Positions 14,999 to 22,518 of a stretch of 30,311 nucleotides of DNA are shown in pieces. Each line of letters begins with the position of its first letter. The first letter of the stretch is position 1. The DNA is taken from positions 1,908-32,218 of the forward strand of contig DCGR01000022.1 in assembly GCA_002315285.1 (NCBI GenBank), written 5' to 3'. The stretch comes from Bacteroides sp. UBA1773. Its GTDB lineage: Bacteria > Bacteroidota > Bacteroidia > Bacteroidales > Bacteroidaceae. The position numbers and the translations under genes are program-made. Under the pieces are notes generated by a model, which did no database searches, had not been told where the DNA came from, and saw only the letters and a list, made by a program, of their open reading frames with translations.

Positions 14999-17107
14999 AT
15001 GGCAACATTACAAAAAATCAGAAGCAAAGGACCACTCTTGGTCATGGTTATTGGTCTCGCTCTCTTCGCATTCATTGCCGGCGATGCATGGAAAGTGCTG
15101 AAGCCGAATCAGGGGCGTCAGGACATAGGTGAAATCAATGGTCAGAAAGTATCGGCTCTCGACTATCAAAACGCTTATGAAGAACTGAGCGAAATCGTGA
15201 AAGCCATGCAGGGTGCCAACGCTCTTAATGATCAGCAGATGAACTACGTGAAAGACCAAGTATGGCAGAACATGGTATTCACATCCATTATCTCTGCCGA
15301 AGCAGAAAAACTTGGCTTGGTTGTAACTGATGCAGAAATTCAAGCTGTTACCGATGAGGGAACCAATCCTATGTTGATGCAGACTCCTTTCCGCAATCCC
15401 AACACAGGCAAGTTCGACAAGGATATGCTCAAGAAATTCTTGGCCGAATATACTGCAATGAACAATTCACAAATGCCACAACAGTATCGTGAATACTACC
15501 AGCAATTGGTCAAGATTTGGGAATACACCGAAAAATCCCTGAAAGAAAACCTTCTGTCACAGAAGTATCAGGCTCTAATTCAAAAGAGTTTCATCAGCAA
15601 CAATGTTGAAGCTGAAATGAATTTCACCGAGCGTACCGCTGAGGTTGAGGCTCTTGTGGCTTCCTACCCATACCTGTCATTACGCGACACTTCCATCGTC
15701 GCTTCGTCTGCCGATATGCAAGCTTTGTATAATCAAAAGAAAGAAGAATACAAGCAACCCATTGAGACGCGTAACATCAAATATGTTGATTTCCAAGTCG
15801 TTCCTTCCGATCAAGACCGCAAGGACTTGTTGCAGGAAATGACAGAGCTTGCCGAACAACTTGCTTCCGCTGAGGAAGTGGCAGCCTTTGTTCGTTCAGC
15901 CAACTCCACAGTCCCCTACTCCAATATCGCTATCAACAGGGATGTGCTTCCGGTTGATGTGGCAACACGCCTCGACTCCGTACAGGGATTGGAAGTATAT
16001 GGACCTTATTTCAATGATGCAGACGACTCTTACAATGTCATCCGGCTATTCGCTACCGAGCAACTGCCAGATTCCGTACAATTCATGCAGCTTGCTCTCG
16101 CTCCCGAAGCTGTTGATAGCGTGTTTACATCACTACAAGGTGGAGCCGACTTTGCAGAAACAGCCAAGAACTACGGACAATCACAGGAAGCAAATTGGTT
16201 GGCAGCATCGCAATACGAAGGTTCACAACTCGATGCTGACAATCTTACCTTCATCCGCACATTGCTTGAGGCTACCCCTAACACCATCAACCGCATCAAG
16301 ATTGGCGAGAACAACGTAATCTATAAAGTGCTTGCCAAAACAGCTCCTAAGAAAAAATACAACGTAGCCGTCATCAAGCGTCCTGTCGAGTTTAGCAAAG
16401 AGACCTACAACAACGAGTACAATCGATTCAGCCAATTCGTTGCACAGAACAAGAGTCTGAAAGACTTGATTGATAATACTGAGAACGCCAACTATCGCTT
16501 GCTCGACCGTACTGATATCTCCACTTCCGAACATTATGTAGGTGGTGTACAGAACACACGCGATGCGCTGAAATGGATTTTCGAAGCAAAGGAAGGTGAA
16601 GTTTCACCCCTCTATGAATGTGGCGAAAACAACCACCTCATGGTTATTGGTCTTGAAAAAGTCAACAAGGAAGGCTACCGCGACTTCAACAATGTAAAAG
16701 ATGAGTTGAGCCGTGAAATCATCAACAACAAAAAGGCAGAAAAAATCATTGCTCAATGGACTGGCAAGTCTATCGCCGATGTACAAGGAACAGAAGGTGT
16801 AGTAGTTGACACCATCAAGCACATCACATTCAGTGCTCCCGTATTCGTATCTGCCACGATGAGTAGCGAACCCGTTTTGAGCGCCGTTGCCAACAAAGCC
16901 GAAGTTGATGCCGTAAGTGCTCCCATGAAAGGTACTGCAGGCGTATTCCTCATGCAAGTACTGAAGAAAGACAAGACTGTAGAGACTTTCGATGCAGCAA
17001 AAGAGAAAGAGACCTGCTCCGCACGTATGGCACAGTATGCCGCAGCTTATTTGCAGGACTTGATTTCACGTGCAAAAATAGTCGACAATCGTTACCTTTA
17101 TTTCTAA
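14999..17107 (+). CDS. ppiD: PpiD/SurA-type periplasmic chaperone, membrane anchored
   Basis: This 702-residue protein has a single N-terminal membrane anchor (about residues 12-28, LLVMVIGLALFAFIAG) followed by a periplasmic SurA_N-like helical domain (about 45-200, with IGEINGQKVSALDYQNAYEE). The size and layout match Bacteroidota PpiD, a chaperone that helps proteins emerging from the Sec translocon. The parvulin-like part begins near M363 (MQLALAPEAVDSVF) and contains GGADFAETAKNYGQS. It lacks the usual His of the first strand and the GGDLG loop, so prolyl isomerase activity is doubtful. It closes the envelope operon and is followed by a strong terminator. Confidence 0.85.
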   Translation: MATLQKIRSKGPLLVMVIGLALFAFIAGDAWKVLKPNQGRQDIGEINGQKVSALDYQNAYEELSEIVKAMQGANALNDQQMNYVKDQVWQNMVFTSIISAEAEKLGLVVTDAEIQAVTDEGTNPMLMQTPFRNPNTGKFDKDMLKKFLAEYTAMNNSQMPQQYREYYQQLVKIWEYTEKSLKENLLSQKYQALIQKSFISNNVEAEMNFTERTAEVEALVASYPYLSLRDTSIVASSADMQALYNQKKEEYKQPIETRNIKYVDFQVVPSDQDRKDLLQEMTELAEQLASAEEVAAFVRSANSTVPYSNIAINRDVLPVDVATRLDSVQGLEVYGPYFNDADDSYNVIRLFATEQLPDSVQFMQLALAPEAVDSVFTSLQGGADFAETAKNYGQSQEANWLAASQYEGSQLDADNLTFIRTLLEATPNTINRIKIGENNVIYKVLAKTAPKKKYNVAVIKRPVEFSKETYNNEYNRFSQFVAQNKSLKDLIDNTENANYRLLDRTDISTSEHYVGGVQNTRDALKWIFEAKEGEVSPLYECGENNHLMVIGLEKVNKEGYRDFNNVKDELSREIINNKKAEKIIAQWTGKSIADVQGTEGVVVDTIKHITFSAPVFVSATMSSEPVLSAVANKAEVDAVSAPMKGTAGVFLMQVLKKDKTVETFDAAKEKETCSARMAQYAAAYLQDLISRAKIVDNRYLYF

Positions 17108-17138
17108 TTCAGGAACATCATAACCTTTATACTAATAG

Positions 17139-17173
17139 AAGAGCATCCGGTATGATGACCGGATGCTCTTTTT
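17139..17173 (+). terminator. Rho-independent terminator after ppiD
   Basis: AAGAGCATCCGG at 17139-17150 pairs perfectly with CCGGATGCTCTT at 17159-17170 around an 8-nt loop, and a T-run follows. On the other strand no T-run follows, so it works mainly for the rightward operon. Confidence 0.9.
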
Positions 17174-17195
17174 AATGAAATGACGATTACTAACT

Positions 17196-17215
17196 CCCCC
17201 CCCCAAAAAAAAAAA
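17196..17215. repeat. Adjacent homopolymer tracts C9 and A11
   Basis: Nine C (17196-17204) are followed directly by eleven A (17205-17215), ending right at the hemW stop codon. Read leftward this is a T11 run straight after the stop, which may help end hemW transcription. Such tracts are prone to length variation and sequencing error. Confidence 0.8.
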
Positions 17216-18331
17216 TCAATCCACCCACATAAGGTCACTCATGATTCCGTCCGACACAAAGATACCCTGTGGAGTTAGTCGTAAGGTGTCGTCAATTCTT
17301 TCAAGCAGTCCACGATGCAAGTAGTATTGTGCCATCAGCAAACAATGTTCGTACAACGACATTCCGAAATCCTGCAGCAACAGTTTCAGAGGTAGTCCCC
17401 ACATTGTGCGAAGGCGAGTCATCACAAACTCATTGTAGCGGGTGGCCAAATCGAGTTCCTCCCTATCGAAAGGGCGTGTGGCAAGATAAGCATCAAGATC
17501 TGGCTTGTTCCACTGACGAGAATTTCCATCAAAGGAATGAGCGCCAGCACCAACACCAAGATAGGCCTCGCCTTGCCAATACGAACTGTTATGACGCGAG
17601 TGATATGATGGCAGACAGAAATTTGATATCTCATAATGTTGATAACCTGATTTTTTCAATTCATTGACAAGCAACGAGTACATGGACAGACTCAACTCTT
17701 CATCCGCCTCCCTCACCTTGTCTTCCTGCCGAAGTTTCCAAAGAGGCGTACCTTCCTCATACATCAATGCATAGGAGGAGATGTGTTGGGGGCGCATGCT
17801 GATAGCACGTGCCACATCATCGCCCAACATCTCCAATGTCTGCCCAGGCAGTCCATACATCAAATCAATGCTGATATTATCAAAACCAGCCTTTCGACAA
17901 CGGCCATACGCCTCGACAGCCTCCTCAGCCAAGTATCTGCGGTTGAGCAACCGCAACGTAGGATTGTGGAATGTCTGTATGCCCATACTTAACCGAGTGA
18001 ATGGCAGCATACACAACTGCTCCACATAAGAATCGTCCAAATCGTCAGGATTTGCCTCCACTGTGATTTCGCATTCATCAGACACCTTATAATATTCCCT
18101 GATTACGTCAAAGATGCGACTAAAGTCATGAAACGACAATTGAGAAGGCGTACCACCTCCAAAATAGACCGTCGATACAACAGTTCCTAACAGATAACCA
18201 CGACGTTCAACCAATTCACCACACAAAGCATCCACATAAGCGCCCTTTTTTTTCGACTGGATTGTCGAAAAAAAATCACAATAAATGCAACGCTTGGCAC
18301 AAAATGGGATATGGATATAAATTCCCGCCAT
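17216..18331 (-). CDS. hemW: HemW-like radical SAM protein (heme chaperone)
   Basis: HemW resembles coproporphyrinogen III dehydrogenase HemN but acts in heme trafficking in other bacteria. This 371-residue protein starts IYIHIPFC and carries the radical SAM cluster motif C11-x3-C15-x2-C18. GGGTPS follows in the SAM-binding strand, then a YEISNF element and a C-terminal HemN_C-type domain with MTRLRTMWGLP. It lacks the longer N-terminal extension of true HemN, which favours HemW. ATG 18331 is preferred over a TTG one codon upstream. Its A overlaps the stop codon of an upstream 34-codon frame (TGATG), so its translation is probably coupled. Codons about 19-29 contain A8/T8 runs in a perfect inverted repeat. 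Confidence 0.9.
   Translation of the reverse strand: MAGIYIHIPFCAKRCIYCDFFSTIQSKKKGAYVDALCGELVERRGYLLGTVVSTVYFGGGTPSQLSFHDFSRIFDVIREYYKVSDECEITVEANPDDLDDSYVEQLCMLPFTRLSMGIQTFHNPTLRLLNRRYLAEEAVEAYGRCRKAGFDNISIDLMYGLPGQTLEMLGDDVARAISMRPQHISSYALMYEEGTPLWKLRQEDKVREADEELSLSMYSLLVNELKKSGYQHYEISNFCLPSYHSRHNSSYWQGEAYLGVGAGAHSFDGNSRQWNKPDLDAYLATRPFDREELDLATRYNEFVMTRLRTMWGLPLKLLLQDFGMSLYEHCLLMAQYYLHRGLLERIDDTLRLTPQGIFVSDGIMSDLMWVD
18246..18275. repeat. 12-bp perfect inverted repeat with A8/T8 runs inside hemW
   Basis: TTTTTTTTCGAC at 18246-18257 is the exact reverse complement of GTCGAAAAAAAA at 18264-18275, with a 6-nt loop. It lies within the first 30 codons of hemW. It can fold in the mRNA near the translation start, and both homopolymer runs are in the coding frame. 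Confidence 0.75.
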
Positions 18332-18435
18332 CAAATTTTCTTCTTTGTACTTTTAGGTTTCAATTTCCCTTGCAACCACAAAGACTTTCGCTGTTCATAC
18401 AACTCACGCTGTTTTTCCAAATAATTATCTGCCAT
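18331..18435 (-). CDS. Small 34-residue protein coupled to hemW
   Basis: An open frame of 34 codons runs from ATG 18435 to TGA 18331-18333. The product begins MADNYLEKQRELYEQRKS and ends in a Lys-rich tail (KPKSTKKKI). It is highly charged and probably helical, with no membrane segment. Its stop shares one base with the hemW ATG (TGATG), and a perfect -7 box lies 16 nt upstream of its start, so its position fits a translated leader gene. I recall similar short MADxYLE-type proteins in Bacteroidota annotations, but this is memory and not a search result. The function is unknown. It could also act only to deliver ribosomes to hemW. Confidence 0.6.
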   Translation of the reverse strand: MADNYLEKQRELYEQRKSLWLQGKLKPKSTKKKI

Positions 18436-18451
18436 ATCCTTGAAATTTCCG

Positions 18452-18459
18452 CAAAGTTA
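18452..18459 (-). promoter_or_regulatory. -7 box for the small ORF-hemW operon
   Basis: The minus strand reads TAACTTTG from 18459 to 18452, a full match to TAnnTTTG, 16 nt before ATG 18435. No strong -33 element is seen. It is divergent from the EF-G2 promoter, about 20 bp away. Confidence 0.55.
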
Positions 18460-18479
18460 TGAATTTTATAATGAAAAAA

Positions 18480-18509
18480 TTTGCCAATTGACGTTTTTTT
18501 TGTAATTTG
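18480..18509 (+). promoter_or_regulatory. Predicted promoter of the EF-G2 gene
   Basis: TTTG at 18480-18483 is followed after 19 bp by TAATTTG at 18503-18509, a -7 box one base shorter than consensus. The 58-nt stretch to ATG 18568 would be the leader. In Bacteroides this gene is reported to be under carbon-starvation control. I cannot point to a regulator site here. Confidence 0.45.
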
Positions 18510-18567
18510 CGCCCAGTTAAGAAATTCCATAAAGAAACAATATAATAATTTTAAAATTATCAATATC

Positions 18568-20730
18568 ATGAAGGTCTATCAAACTAATGAAATCAAAAAC
18601 ATTGCCCTTCTGGGTAGTCATGGAGCCGGTAAAACCACCCTCACAGAGTCCTTACTCTTTGAGAGTGGTATCATAAAACGCCGCGGAAAAATCGAAACAA
18701 AAAACACAGTAAGCGATTATTTTCCAGTGGAACAGGAATATGGTTATAGTGTATTCTCTACAGTGTTCCACACGGAATTCAACGGCAAGAAACTCAATTT
18801 CATTGACTGTCCAGGTAGCGATGATTTCATAGGGGCCTCTGTGTCGGCCCTACACATCTGTGATACGGGACTAATTGTCATTAATGGTCAGTATGGCGTT
18901 GAAGTAGGAACACAGAACCAATTCCGTCAGTGTGCAAAGCTCAACAAGCCTCTTGTCTTTGCCATCAATGATGTCGATAGGGAGAATTTCGACTTCAACA
19001 ACGTGCTGGAGCAAATGAAAAACTCCTTTGGACCTAAGGTACAGCCTATCCAATATCCCCTCAATTCAGGTCCCAATTTCAATGCCCTCATTGACGTATT
19101 GCTCATGAAGAAATATTCATGGGGACCAGATGGTGGAGTACCTACCATTGAGGAAATTCCAGCAGAAGAGCTCGATAGAGCACAGGAAATGCACGATGCA
19201 CTGATTGAAGCTGCAGCCAGCAATGATGACACATTGATGGAAAAATATTTCGAGACCATGGAGCTTACCGAAGATGAAATCCGTCTCGGCGTACGCAAAG
19301 GCATTGCCAATGGAGGCATGTACCCCGTATTCTGCGTATGTGCAGCAAAGGACATGGGTGTCCGCCGCATGATGGAATTTCTTGGCAATGTTTGTCCATC
19401 GCCAATTGACATGCCAGCCATCAACAACAGCAAGGGCGAAGAAGTTGTTCCCGATGCCAACGGTGCTCTTTCGTTATTCTTCTTCAAAACTGCAGTGGAG
19501 CCACACATTGGTGGAGTACAATATTTCAAGGTGATGCGAGGCACACTCACCGAAGGTTGCGACCTCACCAACACAGACCGTGGCTCCAAAGAACGTTTGG
19601 CTCAGATTTTCGCTTGTGCAGGTGGTGGCAACCGTATTCAGGTGTCAGAAATGAAAGCTGGCGATATCGGTTGCACTGTTAAATTAAAGGATGTCAAAAC
19701 AGGCAATACATTAAATGGAAAAGACTCCGAAGACACCTTTAACTTCATCAAATACCCTAATCCAAAATACTCTCGCGCCATTCGTCCAGAGAACGAATCG
19801 GACATCGAAAAGATGATGACCATCTTGAATCGTATGCGCGAAGAAGACCCAACATGGATTATCGAGCAATCGAAAGAATTGAAGCAGACTATCCTCTATG
19901 GTCAAGGAGAATTCCACTTGCGCACCTTGAAATGGCGTATCGAAAACAACGAAAAATTGATGATTCAGTTTGATGAGCCTAAGATTCCTTATCGCGAAAC
20001 AATCACCAAGGCAGCACGTGCGGACTATCGCCACAAAAAGCAATCGGGTGGTTCCGGACAGTTTGGCGAAGTTCACCTTATCGTTGAGCCTTATACAGAA
20101 GGAATGCCTGCCCCTGAAGTATATCGATTCAATGGACAAGAATTCAAAATGAACATCAAAGGTCAGGAAGAAGTGCAACTCGAATGGGGTGGAAAGTTGG
20201 TATTCATCAACAGTGTCGTGGGTGGAGCCATCGACACACGCTTCATGCCTGCTATCCTGAAGGGTATCATGGGGCGCATGGAACAAGGTCCTCTGACAGG
20301 TTCGTATGCCCGTGATGTACGCGTCATCGTATATGACGGAAAGATGCACCCAGTTGACTCAAACGAAATTTCCTTCATGCTGGCCGGACGTAACGCCTTC
20401 AGCGCCGCCTTCAAAAACGCAGGCCCCAAAATCCTCGAACCAATTTACGATGTAGAAGTTCTCGTGCCCGATGACTACATGGGTGATGTGATGAGCGACC
20501 TGCAAGGACGTCGTGGTATGATTATGGGTATGGGAGCCGATAGCGGTTTCCAAAAGCTATCAGCCAAAGTGCCTTTGAAGGAAATGTCAAATTACTCTAC
20601 TTCGTTGAGCTCACTCACAGGCGGACGCGCTTCATTCACCATGAAGTTCGCAAGCTATGAACTCGTTCCTACCGATGTTCAGGATAAGCTCATCAAAGAA
20701 TTCGAGGCCTCACAAAAAGAAGAGGAATAA
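18568..20730 (+). CDS. fusA2: EF-G paralogue EF-G2 with degenerate GTPase motifs
   Basis: The start is ATG 18568, giving 720 residues (the frame from 18481 includes the promoter and has no family match). The domain order is that of elongation factor G, which moves tRNAs and mRNA through the ribosome. The P-loop at 16-23 (GSHGAGKT) is intact. Other GTPase elements are altered: the switch I RGITI segment reads YGYSV, the G3 motif reads DCPGSDDF with S84 in place of the catalytic His, and the G4 NKxD reads N134-D-V-D137. Domains III-V look complete (for example GQGEFHLRTL, GSGQFGEVHL, GRRGMIMGM). These changes fit the Bacteroides EF-G2 paralogue, which as I recall works without GTP hydrolysis and supports gut colonisation. 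It has its own promoter and terminator. Confidence 0.9.
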   Translation: MKVYQTNEIKNIALLGSHGAGKTTLTESLLFESGIIKRRGKIETKNTVSDYFPVEQEYGYSVFSTVFHTEFNGKKLNFIDCPGSDDFIGASVSALHICDTGLIVINGQYGVEVGTQNQFRQCAKLNKPLVFAINDVDRENFDFNNVLEQMKNSFGPKVQPIQYPLNSGPNFNALIDVLLMKKYSWGPDGGVPTIEEIPAEELDRAQEMHDALIEAAASNDDTLMEKYFETMELTEDEIRLGVRKGIANGGMYPVFCVCAAKDMGVRRMMEFLGNVCPSPIDMPAINNSKGEEVVPDANGALSLFFFKTAVEPHIGGVQYFKVMRGTLTEGCDLTNTDRGSKERLAQIFACAGGGNRIQVSEMKAGDIGCTVKLKDVKTGNTLNGKDSEDTFNFIKYPNPKYSRAIRPENESDIEKMMTILNRMREEDPTWIIEQSKELKQTILYGQGEFHLRTLKWRIENNEKLMIQFDEPKIPYRETITKAARADYRHKKQSGGSGQFGEVHLIVEPYTEGMPAPEVYRFNGQEFKMNIKGQEEVQLEWGGKLVFINSVVGGAIDTRFMPAILKGIMGRMEQGPLTGSYARDVRVIVYDGKMHPVDSNEISFMLAGRNAFSAAFKNAGPKILEPIYDVEVLVPDDYMGDVMSDLQGRRGMIMGMGADSGFQKLSAKVPLKEMSNYSTSLSSLTGGRASFTMKFASYELVPTDVQDKLIKEFEASQKEEE

Positions 20731-20757
20731 CAACCAGGATTTATTCCTATTTGGAAA

Positions 20758-20783
20758 GAAAAGGCGGATCAATCCGCCTTTTC
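20758..20783 (+). terminator. Terminator after EF-G2
   Basis: GAAAAGGCGGAT at 20758-20769 and ATCCGCCTTTTC at 20772-20783 form a perfect 26-nt palindrome with a GC-rich core and T4 at the end, a typical rho-independent terminator. It separates EF-G2 from rprX. Confidence 0.85.
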
Positions 20784-20865
20784 TTATTTGTACCTCTCCT
20801 CTTCGAGCAAATAGACTTAAAAACAGCTCCTGTTTTAGCAAAACACAGACTGACAAATCGTATTG

Positions 20866-20917
20866 TATAATTGATTATTTATTAATTATAACATATTGCA
20901 TCGTTAAATATTGCAAT
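20866..20917. promoter_or_regulatory. Repeats in the rprX upstream region, possible regulator sites
   Basis: TATAATT (20866-20872) and AATTATA (20884-20890) form an inverted repeat. ATATTGCA occurs as a direct repeat at 20893-20900 and 20908-20915, 15 bp apart, and ATTGCA/TGCAAT also form an inverted pair (20895-20900, 20912-20917). OmpR-type regulators such as RprY often bind direct repeats, so autoregulation is possible. The region is AT-rich, so chance matches are a real alternative. Confidence 0.3.
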
Positions 20918-20966
20918 GAAACGGATTATTTTTTTGTTAATCATATAACACAAAAAAAATGGGGAT

Positions 20967-20974
20967 TATATTTG
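20967..20974 (+). promoter_or_regulatory. -7 box immediately upstream of rprX
   Basis: TATATTTG is a full consensus match and ends only 4 nt before the ATG at 20979. No TTTG is present at the usual -33 distance (the nearest, 20933-20936, is 30 bp away). If used, the transcript would start at or next to the ATG. Confidence 0.4.
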
Positions 20975-20978
20975 TCGT

Positions 20979-22517
20979 ATGAAAAAAAAGACGATTTTAA
21001 TATTGGGTATCATTATGGGCATCTCTTTCATAGCCCTCCTCTACCTCCAGGTAGGCTATATAGAACAGATGGTCAATATGCGCAAGGGACAGTTTGAGGA
21101 ATCTGTTTCTCGTAGCCTTGAGCAAGCTTGCCATAATATGGAATTGGCAGAGACCCGCCGTTACTTGGAGAAAGACGCAGCAGCCGTTGAACGTGCAGCA
21201 CGCCTGCGCGAACAATTCGAGCATGGTGATTCGCTCTTCAACAACGATTCACAACACACCTCACATTTCGCCATCCGCTCCGAATCGCTACGCCAAGGCT
21301 CAAATATTCAATGGAAATTTCAGATTGACCGCAACCCTCTTTCTAACGGCAAAGACATACCCCAAACTGTCAAGACCCTTCAAGACATCATCAAAGAACG
21401 CTATCTCTACCAGAAAGACCTACTTGACGAAGTGGTTTATAACATACTTTACACAGCAAGCGACAAATCTCTTAACGAACGTGTCAATTTCAAGTTACTT
21501 GACCTTTTTTTAAAGACTGAACTTCTCAACAACGGCATCGAAATACCCTATCACTTCACCGTCACTGACCGCGACGGACACGAATTCTATCGTTGTTCCG
21601 ATTACACAAAAGAAGGTAGCGAGGATGTCTATTCACGTGTGCTCTTCCGCAACGATCCACCTGCCCGCATGGCAATGGTCAACGTACATTTCCCCACTTT
21701 GCAACATTATATTTACAGTTCGGTGCGTTTCATGATTCCATCGGTGGTGTTCACACTGGTGTTGCTCGTCACATTCATCTTCACCATCTACAGCATCTAC
21801 CGTCAGAAAAAGCTGAATGAAATCAAGAACGATTTCATCAACAACATGACCCACGAATTCAAGACTCCTATCTCTACCATTTCTTTGGCCGCACAGATGC
21901 TACAGGACAATAGCGTCTCCAAGTCACCTGCGCTGTTCCAACACATTTCCACCGTCATCAACGACGAAACCAAACGACTACGTTTCCAAGTAGAGAAAGT
22001 GTTGCAGATGTCGATGTTCGAACGACAACAAGCTACCCTTAAGAAAAAGGACCTCAATGCCAACGACATTATTGAGAGTGTCGTCCACACCTTCACACTG
22101 AAAGTAGAAAAATATGGAGGAGGCATCACCACAAGACTCGAAGCATCCAATCCATTCATTTACGTGGACGAGATGCACTTTACTAACGTTATTTTCAATC
22201 TGCTCGACAACGCAGTAAAATACCGAAAACCAGACTCAGAGTTGCAATTGTATGTCCGTACTTGGAACGACAACAAGCATCTCTTCATCAGTATCCAAGA
22301 CAACGGATTGGGTATCAAAAAAGAAAACCTAAAAAAAATATTCGATAAATTCTACCGCGTACATACTGGCAACCTACACGATGTTAAAGGATTCGGTCTC
22401 GGACTGGCATACGTAAAACAAATGATAGAAGACCATAAAGGCTATATCCGTGCAGAAAGCGAGTGGAACATTGGTACAAAATTCATTATAACATTACCCT
22501 TACTAAAAACTGAATAA
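20979..22517 (+). CDS. rprX: Sensor histidine kinase RprX
   Basis: The 512-residue product is a membrane sensor kinase. A first membrane helix (about residues 5-22) is followed by a periplasmic sensing region (about 25-248), a second helix (about 250-272), and a cytosolic kinase core without an obvious HAMP domain. The H-box has the phosphorylated H292 in MTHEFKTPIS. The N-box is NVIFNLLDNAVKY (about 403-415), followed by DNGLGIK and the GFGLGLAYV G2 box (about 471). The beginning MKKKTILILGIIMG matches my memory of RprX from Bacteroides, first described in connection with tetracycline resistance control. It is followed by rprY after 1 bp. The signal it senses is unknown. Confidence 0.9.
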   Translation: MKKKTILILGIIMGISFIALLYLQVGYIEQMVNMRKGQFEESVSRSLEQACHNMELAETRRYLEKDAAAVERAARLREQFEHGDSLFNNDSQHTSHFAIRSESLRQGSNIQWKFQIDRNPLSNGKDIPQTVKTLQDIIKERYLYQKDLLDEVVYNILYTASDKSLNERVNFKLLDLFLKTELLNNGIEIPYHFTVTDRDGHEFYRCSDYTKEGSEDVYSRVLFRNDPPARMAMVNVHFPTLQHYIYSSVRFMIPSVVFTLVLLVTFIFTIYSIYRQKKLNEIKNDFINNMTHEFKTPISTISLAAQMLQDNSVSKSPALFQHISTVINDETKRLRFQVEKVLQMSMFERQQATLKKKDLNANDIIESVVHTFTLKVEKYGGGITTRLEASNPFIYVDEMHFTNVIFNLLDNAVKYRKPDSELQLYVRTWNDNKHLFISIQDNGLGIKKENLKKIFDKFYRVHTGNLHDVKGFGLGLAYVKQMIEDHKGYIRAESEWNIGTKFIITLPLLKTE

Positions 22518-22518
22518 T

